The translations under genes and the position numbers were made by a program. The notes under the pieces were generated by a model. The model saw nothing but the letters and a program-made list of their open reading frames with translations. It was not told the origin of the DNA and made no database searches. From Mucilaginibacter_A sp964236465 (GTDB lineage Bacteria > Bacteroidota > Bacteroidia > Sphingobacteriales > Sphingobacteriaceae): a stretch of 64,000 bases of DNA. The stretch covers positions 42,000 through 105,999 of the forward strand of contig CAXSBZ010000009.1 in NCBI GenBank assembly GCA_964236465.1, given 5' to 3'. This document shows, piece by piece, positions 43,237 through 51,140 of the stretch (positions are counted from its first letter, which is position 1; each line of letters opens with the position of its first letter).

Positions 43237-44589
43237 TTAGTAGTTTACCGGAAGTGTACCCAATGCCCGTTGCAAATCGATCTTGCTGGTAAGCACGGTA
43301 AATAAAGCGTTGTTGTAATTAATTTGTGAAGTCCGCAGATCAGCTTGCGCTACGATTACATCCAGATAAGTTTTGATGCCTTCCCGGTATTGCAGAAAAA
43401 CCACATTGTACACTTCATTTGCCAAACCAACATTTTCTTTCTGGGCAAGCAACTCCGTATAATTACTTTTATAACTGGCCAAAGCCTGTACATATTCTGT
43501 GTTGATGACGTTGCGGCTATTCACCAAATCCAAATCTGCACGCTCTACAATCAACTTCGCCCTTTTTAAATTTTGCAGTCTCCTGGTTCCTTGAAAAATA
43601 GGGATCGACAAACTTAAACCCGCATAAGCATTTGGATAAGACTGATCATACAGGTGAGAAAGCTGGTTGTTAAGAAATGATAAGTTATAGTTCCCAAACG
43701 CGCCGATAGTGGGCAAATAACCGTATCGGTAATAGTTTATGTTCAAGTTTTCCAGAGATTTTGTGCTTTCAAGCAATTGATATTCTATGCGGTTTGCCGG
43801 GTTTACAACCGCATTTGTATCTACTACAATTTCGCGGGCCAGGGCAAGGCTGTCATAAACCGGGTTGATCGTCCGGTTATCCGCATTGCCCATCAGTTCT
43901 TTCAAAACAGCAATATTAGCTTTAATCGTTTCCTGCGTTTGTTTTCGTGCAGCCAGCTCATTGTTCAGGGCAATCGTGGCCTGTTTGTAATCAATTTTAT
44001 CAACCACGCCAGCCTGATATTGCTGATAGGCATCTTTCAAAGCACGCCGCAGCCGCAAAATATTTTCATCAATAATTTGCAATTGCTTTTGCGAAAGCAG
44101 CAAACTGTAAAAAGCCTTGCTTACCTCGGAAACAACTGTAATTTGGGTACTTTCCGCATTTCGCCGATAATACTCCCGGGAAAAACGGGCCGCGCGGGAA
44201 GCCAGTAAAACATCATTGCTGTAGATCGTCTGGCTGGCGCCCAAGCCAAGTGCAGAAGTATTGTTGATGCCCAGTTGCGTAACCACAGTATTACCCGTGC
44301 TGCTATTATAAATTGGCGATGAAGCCAGCTGAAAATAATGCTGATAATTTCCGGTTGCAGAAAGCTGCGGAAGCCATGCCGATAATGCAATACCGATGTT
44401 GCGCTCGTTGATTTCCTGGTCAATACTGGCCTGCTTTAGCAAAGGCTGGTTTTTCAAGGCATAACGAATACATTCTTGTAAAGTAGCAACCGGCGGCAAA
44501 GTATCCTGCCGGTTTTGCGCCTGTAACAAACCAGGACAGCAAAATACAAGAACCAGAACAAGATGACAATAATTACGGCTCAAATGCAT
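43237..44589 (-). CDS. TolC-family outer-membrane channel
   Basis: A 450-residue protein with a signal peptide (cut near LLQAQ, 25). Internal duplication typical of outer-membrane efflux proteins: LQECIRYALKNQPLLKQASID and later VNSRNVINTEYVQALASYKSNYTELLAQKENV, with GLSLSIPIFQGTRR and RYPL-like barrel strands. It has no N-terminal Cys. First gene of the efflux operon; a possible operator lies 56 bases upstream. Confidence 0.93.
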   Translation of the reverse strand: MHLSRNYCHLVLVLVFCCPGLLQAQNRQDTLPPVATLQECIRYALKNQPLLKQASIDQEINERNIGIALSAWLPQLSATGNYQHYFQLASSPIYNSSTGNTVVTQLGINNTSALGLGASQTIYSNDVLLASRAARFSREYYRRNAESTQITVVSEVSKAFYSLLLSQKQLQIIDENILRLRRALKDAYQQYQAGVVDKIDYKQATIALNNELAARKQTQETIKANIAVLKELMGNADNRTINPVYDSLALAREIVVDTNAVVNPANRIEYQLLESTKSLENLNINYYRYGYLPTIGAFGNYNLSFLNNQLSHLYDQSYPNAYAGLSLSIPIFQGTRRLQNLKRAKLIVERADLDLVNSRNVINTEYVQALASYKSNYTELLAQKENVGLANEVYNVVFLQYREGIKTYLDVIVAQADLRTSQINYNNALFTVLTSKIDLQRALGTLPVNY

Positions 44590-44644
44590 AAAGTTTTGGT
44601 AATGCTTAATTCAAGCTTAAAAAAACTTATATGTTTTATAAAAA

Positions 44645-44660
44645 TTAATCATTTGATTAA
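44645..44660. promoter_or_regulatory. Possible operator of the efflux operon
   Basis: TTAATCA-TT-TGATTAA, a perfect 7+2+7 palindrome, 56 bases upstream of the tolC-like start. Its size fits a TetR- or MarR-type operator, but no such regulator is adjacent. Confidence 0.35.
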
Positions 44661-44790
44661 CATATTATAAATACCACTGTGGGTCAATAACTTACGGGGG
44701 GAAAGTAATTTGATTTTTACAATTAAAAATGTTGTTGATGATAATTTAAAATGCAATCCAACATCTTTCCAATCAAATTTACAACATACC

Positions 44791-44859
44791 ATACTTCTTT
44801 TATCATGCAAATTTTGATAATCAGCAGCAACAAGAAAATTAACGCATACTGTTTTTATG
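44791..44859 (-). repeat. Two dispersed repeats of both forms in one gap
   Basis: ATACTTCTTTTATC (44791-44804) followed by ATGCAAATTTTG, then ATACTGTTTTTATG (44846-44859) followed by CACTAAAAAATC. The second ends 2 bases before the FAD-oxidase stop. Confidence 0.8.
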
Positions 44860-44861
44860 CA

Positions 44862-46260
44862 CTAAAAAATCTTGCCCGGATTCAGGATTCCGTTCGGGTC
44901 AAAAACCTGTTTGATACTGCGCATCAGGTTCAAATGAACTTCAGAAAACTTCAGTTGCATATAATCTTTCTGCACCAAACCGATGCCATGTTCGCCAGAA
45001 ATAGTTCCGCCCAACGCAACTGTCAGTTCAAAAATTTCGCGGATACCAAATTTGAGTTTGCTGTTCCAATCTTCGTCGCTCATGCCAGCTTTGATGATGT
45101 TGACGTGCAAATTTCCGTCGCCGGCATGGCCGTAGCAAATCGATTCAAAACCATATTTGGCACCAATTTCTTTAATGCCTTTTATCAGTTTAGGCAATTC
45201 GGCACGCGGTACAACAGTATCTTCCTTTTTATAAACTGAGTTGGATTTGACCGAAACAGCCATCGTCCGGCGCAACCGCCACAGTTCTTCTTTTTGTGCC
45301 GAGGAATCTGCAAACAGCACATCTATGCAATGATATTGCTCCAATACTTCGTTTATCTTTTCACAATCGGCAAACAAAACGTCCATATTGTTGCCATCTA
45401 CTTCAATCAGCAAAAACGAAGAAACTTCCGGCTTCAAATCAAAACTGATGGCATCGTGCGCCATCACCCATTCCACGCCTTTTCGTTCCATAAATTCTAC
45501 TGCGGAAGGGGTTACGCCGGCGCAAAAAATCGCTGAAACCGCGGCACAAGCCTCTTCATCTGTTTGGAACGAAGCCAGTAGCAGCAAATCCTGCGTTGGT
45601 TTGGGCACAAGTTTGACCACGATTTTGGTGATGATGCCCAGCGTACCTTCCGAACCGATTATTAGCTGCGTGAGGTTATAGCCGGAAGCAAACTTCAAGG
45701 TGTTTGCGCCTGTCCAGATAATTTCGCCCGTTGGCAAAACCACTTGCAGGTTCAAAATATATTCGCGGATCGTTCCGTATTTCACTACGCGCGGCCCGCC
45801 GGAACCGTGCGACACATTGCCGCCAATAAAACAAGAACCTTTACTGGCCGGATCAACTGGATAAAGCAAGCCTTTTTCCGCAGCAGCATCCATAAAAACT
45901 TCTGTGATCACGCCCGGCTCAACCGTTGCCTGCAAATTTCGTTCATCAATTTCCAGGATTTTGTTGAACTTTTCCATCGCGATCAGCAAGCCGCCTTGAA
46001 CCGGCAACGCACCACCGCTCAAACCGGTTCCGCCACCCCCGCGGCGTAACTGGGATTTGATACTGATTGGCCAATTTTATCAGTTCCGAAATCTGCTCCG
46101 GCGTTTGCGGTTTTACCAAAACCTGTGGATAAAAACGCAAATCTTCGGTTTCATCATGACTGTAATCTTCCAAATCATCACGATCTGTAAAAACCGCAGC
46201 CGGGCCAACAATAGCTTTGATCTGCTCCAGCAATGCTTCTTTTATCGTACTAAAATTCAT
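44862..46260 (-). pseudogene. FAD-linked oxidase (GlcD / D-lactate dehydrogenase type), frameshifted
   Basis: The start MNFSTIKEALLEQIKAIVG at 46260 runs in one frame through SELIKLANQYQIPVTPRG to about 46040. The family then continues in another frame as GTGLSGGALPVQGG and on to residue GILNPGKIF at 44862. A run of five Gs on the coding strand (46036-46040) where four restore PRGGGTGLSGG explains the break. FAD domain: YNLTQLIIGSEGTLGIITKIV; C-terminal lid: GHAGDGNLHVNI and GTISGEHGIG. Intact, it would be about 465 residues and oxidise glycolate or D-lactate. A sequencing error or slippage is possible. Confidence 0.85.
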
Positions 46261-46272
46261 GCTTCTTTTATC
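46233..46272 (-). repeat. Tandem dispersed repeats across the folB stop and oxidase start
   Basis: ATGCTTCTTTTATC at 46233-46246 and again at 46259-46272, spaced 26 bases. On the coding strand one supplies the last folB codons (IKEA, with the stop from GCATGA) and the other the oxidase codons TIKEA. Confidence 0.85.
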
Positions 46273-46613
46273 CATACAATTTCAACAAGCGCATATTTTA
46301 CTTCGCCGGGCAATGGCGGGTTTAGTTTTTTGATACCCACTTTGATTGTTTCTAAAAACGGAAATTCCAGCCGAATCTGATCAATCATTTCCTGCACTAA
46401 AGTTTCCAGCAGTTTGCGTGGCTGCTGCATTTCTTCAGTTAAAATAGAATGCAATTGCTCATAATTAACCGTATTTGAGATTTCATCTTCAACTTTTTTT
46501 GTGTTGAATTCAACTTCCACATCCACCAGGTAATGGCCGCCCAAAATCTGTTCTTCGGGATAAAAACCATGGTAAGCGAAAAATTTAACTTCGTGGAGGG
46601 CAACTTTGAGCAT
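46257..46613 (-). CDS. folB: Dihydroneopterin aldolase
   Basis: A 118-residue enzyme of folate synthesis converting 7,8-dihydroneopterin to the hydroxymethyl pterin. Features: MLKVALHEVKFFAYHGFYPEEQILGGHYLVDVEV with the conserved HG-x-x-x-x-E, NYEQLHSILTEEM and the closing VKYALVEIVWIK strand. The final IKEA comes from a dispersed repeat. Its stop overlaps the oxidase ATG (ATGA), so the two are coupled. Confidence 0.92.
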   Translation of the reverse strand: MLKVALHEVKFFAYHGFYPEEQILGGHYLVDVEVEFNTKKVEDEISNTVNYEQLHSILTEEMQQPRKLLETLVQEMIDQIRLEFPFLETIKVGIKKLNPPLPGEVKYALVEIVWIKEA

Positions 46614-46636
46614 GTGTTTGGATTTAGATACTTCTT

Positions 46637-47434
46637 TTATTCGGTCAAATTTATCTTAAAACAATCCGGCAACATCAGCAAAAAAGGTAACGCTTGTGAA
46701 TAATCCAAATCTTCATATTCTAAACCTAAACGCCTGATATTTTGATAATAAGTTTGATGATGCAAATAATAGTTTTTTTCAGATTGGATCAACCATGCTT
46801 TTTTACCTAATTTTTCTGCCAGAAACCACTTTTCCAACAACCGCGAAATCCTGCCGTTGCCATCATTAAAAGGATGGATTTTTACAAATACCAAATGTAA
46901 TAGCGATGCAAAGAAAAAGGTTTCTTGTACCGATAGTTCCAATTTTGATAAGCTGAACAGATCTTTATAAAACTTGTCCAACTCGGTTTGAACAGCAAAA
47001 GGCGGTACTGCAACATATTCTATTTTTCCACCGGCTGTGGTTATATACATGTTGCCAGTTCTGATTTTTCCCTGTTGGCTTTTGGGCAAAATATGACCCG
47101 TTAGTATTTGATGTGCCGTTTTTATGTTTTCTTCGTTTAATTTTGCTGACTTGGCAAATTGGTAAGCGTTGTACAAATCGTCAATCTTCCGGGTGTAATC
47201 TGGCAAAAACTCGATGCCGAACCTTTTATGCTTTACATAAGAATCCAATTCCATATCCTCACCTTCAATCTTGGAAGAATAAACAGCCGAAACCGAAGTG
47301 TAAAAACTGAAAGTATTTATAGAAAGTTCGCTGTCTTGCAACTTGGTATATGCATCCAATTGTTTGGATTTAACCGCATTGCAATACGCTGGCAAAAGAT
47401 TAATTGTCAATATTTCAAATTCGGCTTCCTTCAT
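46637..47434 (-). CDS. Fic-family protein with N-terminal inhibitory motif
   Basis: A 265-residue protein (ATG 47434 rather than TTG 47446). The Fic motif HPFNDGNGRISRL is complete at 187-199, with catalytic His187, implying AMP or other nucleotide transfer to a target protein. SSKIEGE at 53-59 fits the inhibitory helix (S/T)xxxE(G/N), so this is an autoinhibited class II Fic. A dispersed repeat (46628-46641) overlaps the TAA stop. It is a single gene without a FicA-type antitoxin. Confidence 0.9.
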   Translation of the reverse strand: MKEAEFEILTINLLPAYCNAVKSKQLDAYTKLQDSELSINTFSFYTSVSAVYSSKIEGEDMELDSYVKHKRFGIEFLPDYTRKIDDLYNAYQFAKSAKLNEENIKTAHQILTGHILPKSQQGKIRTGNMYITTAGGKIEYVAVPPFAVQTELDKFYKDLFSLSKLELSVQETFFFASLLHLVFVKIHPFNDGNGRISRLLEKWFLAEKLGKKAWLIQSEKNYYLHHQTYYQNIRRLGLEYEDLDYSQALPFLLMLPDCFKINLTE

Positions 47435-47488
47435 AATTGTATCCAATTAAATCATCCGCTTTTTTAGCATTGTTACTAATTTTTAAAC

Positions 47489-47503
47489 GATAAAAACAGT
47501 ATC
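47489..47503 (+). repeat. Dispersed repeat, ACAGTAT form
   Basis: GATAAAAACAGTATC preceded by CTAATTTTTAAAC, ending at the lysA stop; between lysA and the Fic gene. Confidence 0.8.
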
Positions 47504-48692
47504 ATTCCGAATAAACCGCCTGCACCCGATCCCGCAAATTATAACCCGAAGCCATCACTTCGCCATAAGCGCCAGCCGTGCGGATGGCAATCAAATCGCC
47601 GCGTTTGGATTCCGGCAGCTCAACATCTGTACGAAAACAATCCGTGCTTTCGCAAATTGGGCCAACCACGTCGTAAGTGTGAGATGCTGATGGCTGATGG
47701 TTCATGGTTGATGGTTCGTGGTTGATAGCTAATTCCCCACTCAAATTCTCAATTTCGTGATACGCCTGATAAAGCATCGGGCGGATCAGTTCCGTCATGC
47801 CGGCATCCAGGATCAGGAAATTTTTTTTGATGCCGTTCTTCACATATAAAACCCTGGAAATCAGCGAAGCACACTGCGCCACCAAAGCCCGGCCCAATTC
47901 AAAATGAACTTCCTGTGCTTCGTTTACCTGCAAAAAATCTTTAAAAACCTGAAAATAAGCGGCAAAATCCGGGATGTTGTTGACATCAGGCTGCTCATAA
48001 TCTACACCCAAACCGCCGCCCACATTCAGGATTTTCACCGTAAAACCTTCCTCCTGAAACCACAGCTGCATTTCGTTCACTTTCAAGCACAGGTTCCTGA
48101 AAACGCTTAGGTCATTAATCTGCGAACCCACATGAAAATGAATGCCCAGAAATTGCAGGTTTTTGCATTCCTGTAGTTTGGTAACCACGGCAGGCAGCTC
48201 CCAAGTGTTGATGCCAAACTTATTTTCTTCCAGCCCGGTAGTGATAAAATGGTGCGTATGCGCATCTACATTTGGGTTGATACGGATGGCAATATTGGCG
48301 GTTTTATTTTTGGCCGAAGCCAGGTCGTTGATGATTTGTAGCTCCTGCACCGACTCGACATTAAAGCAGAAAATATCCTGATCCAAAGCCAAATTTATTT
48401 CTTTATCCGATTTGCCCACACCGGCAAATACGATTTTTTCGCGCTTGAAACTATGATCAACAGCTGCTTTTACCTCGTTCCCGCTCACGCAATCGGCACC
48501 AAAACCAAAGCTCCTGATCGTATCCAGCACGCGGGGATTAAAGTTAGCTTTCATGGCATAATGTACCTGAAAATGGTGCTTAAAAGCAGCATCAGAACAG
48601 GCTTTTAAAGTAGCTTTCAGTTGTTGCAGATCGTAATAATAAAACGGCGTTTCTATTGTTTGGAAACGGTTAATAAGTGTAGGATTGAACAT
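47502..48692 (-). CDS. lysA: Diaminopimelate decarboxylase
   Basis: A 396-residue PLP enzyme making lysine from meso-diaminopimelate. VHYAMKANFNPRVL holds the PLP Lys, ILNVGGGLGVDY the Gly loop, VGPICESTDCF the active-site Cys segment, and GAYGEVMASGYN the C-terminal Tyr region. ATG 48692 (MFNPTLINRFQ) is preferred to TTG 48722. Odd feature: codons for about 16 residues (INHEPSTMNHQPSAS) before YDVVG derive from the ATGAACC simple repeat and are probably an in-frame insertion. Confidence 0.93.
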   Translation of the reverse strand: MFNPTLINRFQTIETPFYYYDLQQLKATLKACSDAAFKHHFQVHYAMKANFNPRVLDTIRSFGFGADCVSGNEVKAAVDHSFKREKIVFAGVGKSDKEINLALDQDIFCFNVESVQELQIINDLASAKNKTANIAIRINPNVDAHTHHFITTGLEENKFGINTWELPAVVTKLQECKNLQFLGIHFHVGSQINDLSVFRNLCLKVNEMQLWFQEEGFTVKILNVGGGLGVDYEQPDVNNIPDFAAYFQVFKDFLQVNEAQEVHFELGRALVAQCASLISRVLYVKNGIKKNFLILDAGMTELIRPMLYQAYHEIENLSGELAINHEPSTMNHQPSASHTYDVVGPICESTDCFRTDVELPESKRGDLIAIRTAGAYGEVMASGYNLRDRVQAVYSE

Positions 48693-48828
48693 ATTTTTTG
48701 GATCGGCAAGTATTTTGGACAAGTCATTATCCCGCCGGAAAGCAAAAATAAAATTTTAGAAACAGCAATTGGCTATCGCAGATAATTTATTGGTGACTAC
48801 AAATTTTTCAAAATCAAAAAAAAACATC

Positions 48829-48919
48829 ATGCTTCTTTTATGCCTATAATTTTTGTTTTGCAGATACTCGTTAGAAAAAGTACCGAGAATGTCAAAATTT
48901 GGGGCGATAAAAGAAGCAC
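48829..48919. repeat. Inverted pair of dispersed repeats, MITE-like interior
   Basis: ATGCTTCTTTTATG (48829-48842) followed by CCTATAATTTTTG, and CAAAATTTGGGGC before GATAAAAGAAGCAC (48906-48919). The total of 91 bases matches the inner part of the MITE elements (94 bases at 11747-11840) but outer AGCCTG ends are missing. Confidence 0.75.
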
Positions 48920-48950
48920 ATAAAAAAGCTTGAATTAACGCTGAATCGCA

Positions 48951-49766
48951 CTACCGCAACAACGAATTCTTCTCTTTGGAAAACACCTTATAAACCTTTT
49001 TATCCAGCCAGCCCGGGATCAGTTTATTCAGCAAAACGGTTAATTTTCCTTGTCCGGTCATTACCAAAATCCGTTCGCGTTTGGCAATTCCTTCAACAAT
49101 AATCCGGGCCACTTCTTCAGCACTCATCATCTTTTCTTCGTCCATAGAAGTTTCGCCATGCGCCGTGCCGTCATTGGATAAAGCCGTACTGCGGATATTG
49201 GAAGCGGTAAAACCAGGGCAAGCCGTCATCACATGCACACCGGTTTTCAGGTTTTCTACACGCAAACTATCCAAAAAACCATTCATCGCAAACTTGGAAG
49301 CCGAATAACCGCTCCTGCCCGGCAAACCTTTGAAACCCGCAATTGAAGACACGCCCACAATGCTGCCTTTTGATTTCAGGATCGCTTCCATCGCATATTT
49401 GGTGCAGTAAACGGTGCCCCAAAAGTTCACATCCATCAGGTTTTTCAGCACCACCAAATCTAAATCTTTAAACAGTGCGCGCATGGAAATCCCGGCATTA
49501 TTGATCAACACATCAATGCCTTTAAACGTACTTATTGCCTGATGAATCAGCACTTTACAATCTTCTTCTTTGCTCACATCGCATTGCACCGCTACTGCTT
49601 TTATGCCATATTTTTTCTCCAGGTTTTGAGCGATGTTACACAATGTAACAAACTGCCTTGCAGCCAAAACCAGGTTTGCGCCGCGGGAAGCCATTTCGTT
49701 TGCCAATGCTTCGCCAATCCCTGATGAAGCACCAGTGATGATAACTGTTTTTCCTTTAAAATCCAT
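48951..49766 (-). CDS. SDR-family oxidoreductase
   Basis: A 271-residue classical short-chain dehydrogenase: NAD(P) motif TGASSGIG at 11-18, NNAGISMRA, catalytic Ser in VGVSSIAGFKG and YSASK (Tyr about 158). The tail (LNKLIPGWLDKKVYKVFSKEKN) resembles the DltE/YqjQ-like group. The substrate is unknown. Confidence 0.9.
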   Translation of the reverse strand: MDFKGKTVIITGASSGIGEALANEMASRGANLVLAARQFVTLCNIAQNLEKKYGIKAVAVQCDVSKEEDCKVLIHQAISTFKGIDVLINNAGISMRALFKDLDLVVLKNLMDVNFWGTVYCTKYAMEAILKSKGSIVGVSSIAGFKGLPGRSGYSASKFAMNGFLDSLRVENLKTGVHVMTACPGFTASNIRSTALSNDGTAHGETSMDEEKMMSAEEVARIIVEGIAKRERILVMTGQGKLTVLLNKLIPGWLDKKVYKVFSKEKNSLLR

Positions 49767-49800
49767 TGTATTTTATTGCTGACTATATTGAATTTAGGTT

Positions 49801-49929
49801 GACAAAAGAAGCATGCTTTTGTTTGTCATCCTGAACTTGTTTCAAGATCCCTCCTGCATAATGAAAACCTTTCCTGTGAGATGCCGAAACGAGTTCGGCA
49901 TGACAAAAAAGTACCGATAAAAGAAGCAA
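49801..49929. repeat. Composite repeat block
   Basis: GACAAAAGAAGCAT (49801-49814, preceded by GAATTTAGGTT) and GATAAAAGAAGCAA (49916-49929, preceded by AAAAAAGTACC), both dispersed-repeat copies in the same direction, flank a TTGTCAT...ATGACAA repeat (49823-49906) of the same family as 31519-31608. Confidence 0.8.
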
Positions 49930-49931
49930 CC

Positions 49932-50546
49932 CTATTTAACCGAACTTTCATACAAAACCCGCGTGGCAATAGATCGGCCCAGCGTAATCTCATCCACATA
50001 CTCCAGCTCGCCGCCAAAAGCAATCCCGCGCGCAATGGTTGAAATTTTTAACTCAAAATCTTTTAATTTTTTGTTGAGATAAAAAATCGTGGTATCGCCT
50101 TCCATCGTGGCACTTACGGCAAAAATTACTTCGGCAACATCCGTATTTTTGATGCGTTCTATCAGCGAATCAATATTTAAATCCGTTGGCCCGATGCCAT
50201 CCATCGGCGAAATCAACCCGCCCAAAACATGGTACAAACCGTTGTACTGGCTCGTGTTTTCAATCGCCATCACGTCGCGCGTATCTTCTACCACACAAAT
50301 AATTTCGTGGTTCCTTCGCGGCGAAGCGCAAATTTCACAAATAGCCTGATCAGAAATGTTATGACAAACCTCGCAAAACTGAACCTCGTTGCGCAATTTG
50401 CTGATGGAATTACTGAAACGCTCCACTTCTTCTTTGTCTTCATCCAATAAATGCAGCACCAAACGAAGTGCCGTTTTTTGTCCGATTCCGGGAAGTTTAG
50501 CAAATTCGGCCACCGCATTTTCCAGCAGCTTAGAAGAAAAATTCAT
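49932..50546 (-). CDS. recR: Recombination protein RecR
   Basis: A 204-residue RecF-pathway protein that forms a ring clamp on DNA and loads RecA. N-terminal helix-hairpin-helix: LPGIGQKTALRLVLHLL; zinc finger: CEVCHNISDQAICEIC; Toprim domain: ICVVEDTRDVMAIENT...YHVLGGLISP; and GIAFGGELEYVDEITLGRSI at the end. Full length. It lies alone on the - strand beside a repeat block. Confidence 0.95.
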   Translation of the reverse strand: MNFSSKLLENAVAEFAKLPGIGQKTALRLVLHLLDEDKEEVERFSNSISKLRNEVQFCEVCHNISDQAICEICASPRRNHEIICVVEDTRDVMAIENTSQYNGLYHVLGGLISPMDGIGPTDLNIDSLIERIKNTDVAEVIFAVSATMEGDTTIFYLNKKLKDFELKISTIARGIAFGGELEYVDEITLGRSIATRVLYESSVK

Positions 50547-50566
50547 GGTGCAAAAATAGGGAAAAG

Positions 50567-50645
50567 TTGATGGTTCATAGTTGATAGTTCATGGTTGATG
50601 GTTTATAGTTTATTTGTGATAGATAATGTTTAATAGTTGATTAGG
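50567..50645. repeat. GTTCATGGTTGATGG-type simple repeats
   Basis: Degenerate repeats of GTTGATGGTTCATAG words, the complement of the tracts at 32985-33035. They separate recR from the S23 gene; a further piece (AACCACAAAACCATCAAC) lies after the S23 gene near 51117-51134. Confidence 0.7.
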
Positions 50646-50705
50646 TAGGCTGAAAATCAAAAGATGATGCTATATTTATTTTTTAACTTATAATTTAAAA
50701 AGTTT

Positions 50706-51062
50706 ATGGCATTTCGATTTGAAGAATTAAATATCTGGAAAAAAGCAATGGATTTAAACGATTCTATTTTTTTGTTTGCTAAAACTTTGCCAAAAGATGA
50801 ACTTTATGTACTTTCTTCGCAGATAAAAAGAGCATCAGATTCTGTTGTTTTGAATATTGCAGAAGGATCAACCGGGCAAACAAAAGCTTCTTTTAAACTT
50901 TTTTTAAGCTATGCCTTACGTTCTGCTATTGAAGTAGTTAGTTGTTTATTCATTGCAAAAAGAAGAAGTTATATTGATGAAGCACAATTTAAAATGTTTT
51001 ATAATGATTACGAAGTTTTGGTCAAAATGATTACCAGTCTGAGAAAGTCTTTGGATCAATAA
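50706..51062 (+). CDS. S23-type four-helix-bundle protein
   Basis: A 118-residue protein of the 23S rRNA intervening-sequence (S23) family: FEELNIWKKAMDLNDSIF, LSSQIKRASDSVVLNIAEGS and FLSYALRSAIEVVSCL. These genes are common in Bacteroidota outside rRNA; most lie amid simple repeats, as here. Homologues form pentameric helical bundles; the function is unknown. Confidence 0.9.
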   Translation: MAFRFEELNIWKKAMDLNDSIFLFAKTLPKDELYVLSSQIKRASDSVVLNIAEGSTGQTKASFKLFLSYALRSAIEVVSCLFIAKRRSYIDEAQFKMFYNDYEVLVKMITSLRKSLDQ

Positions 51063-51140
51063 CCACGCCGACTATGGACAGGTAATTAATAGCCAACAGA
51101 CTTAGTTTTAACTATGAACCACAAAACCATCAACTAACTT

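Noticed and set aside
43777..44208. 143-codon open frame on the + strand
   Set aside because: Antisense to the TolC-family gene; no start signal or domain.
36413..44589. Polysaccharide utilisation locus (SusCD type)
   Set aside because: Secreted carbohydrate enzymes lie nearby, but no SusC- or SusD-like gene is present in the window.
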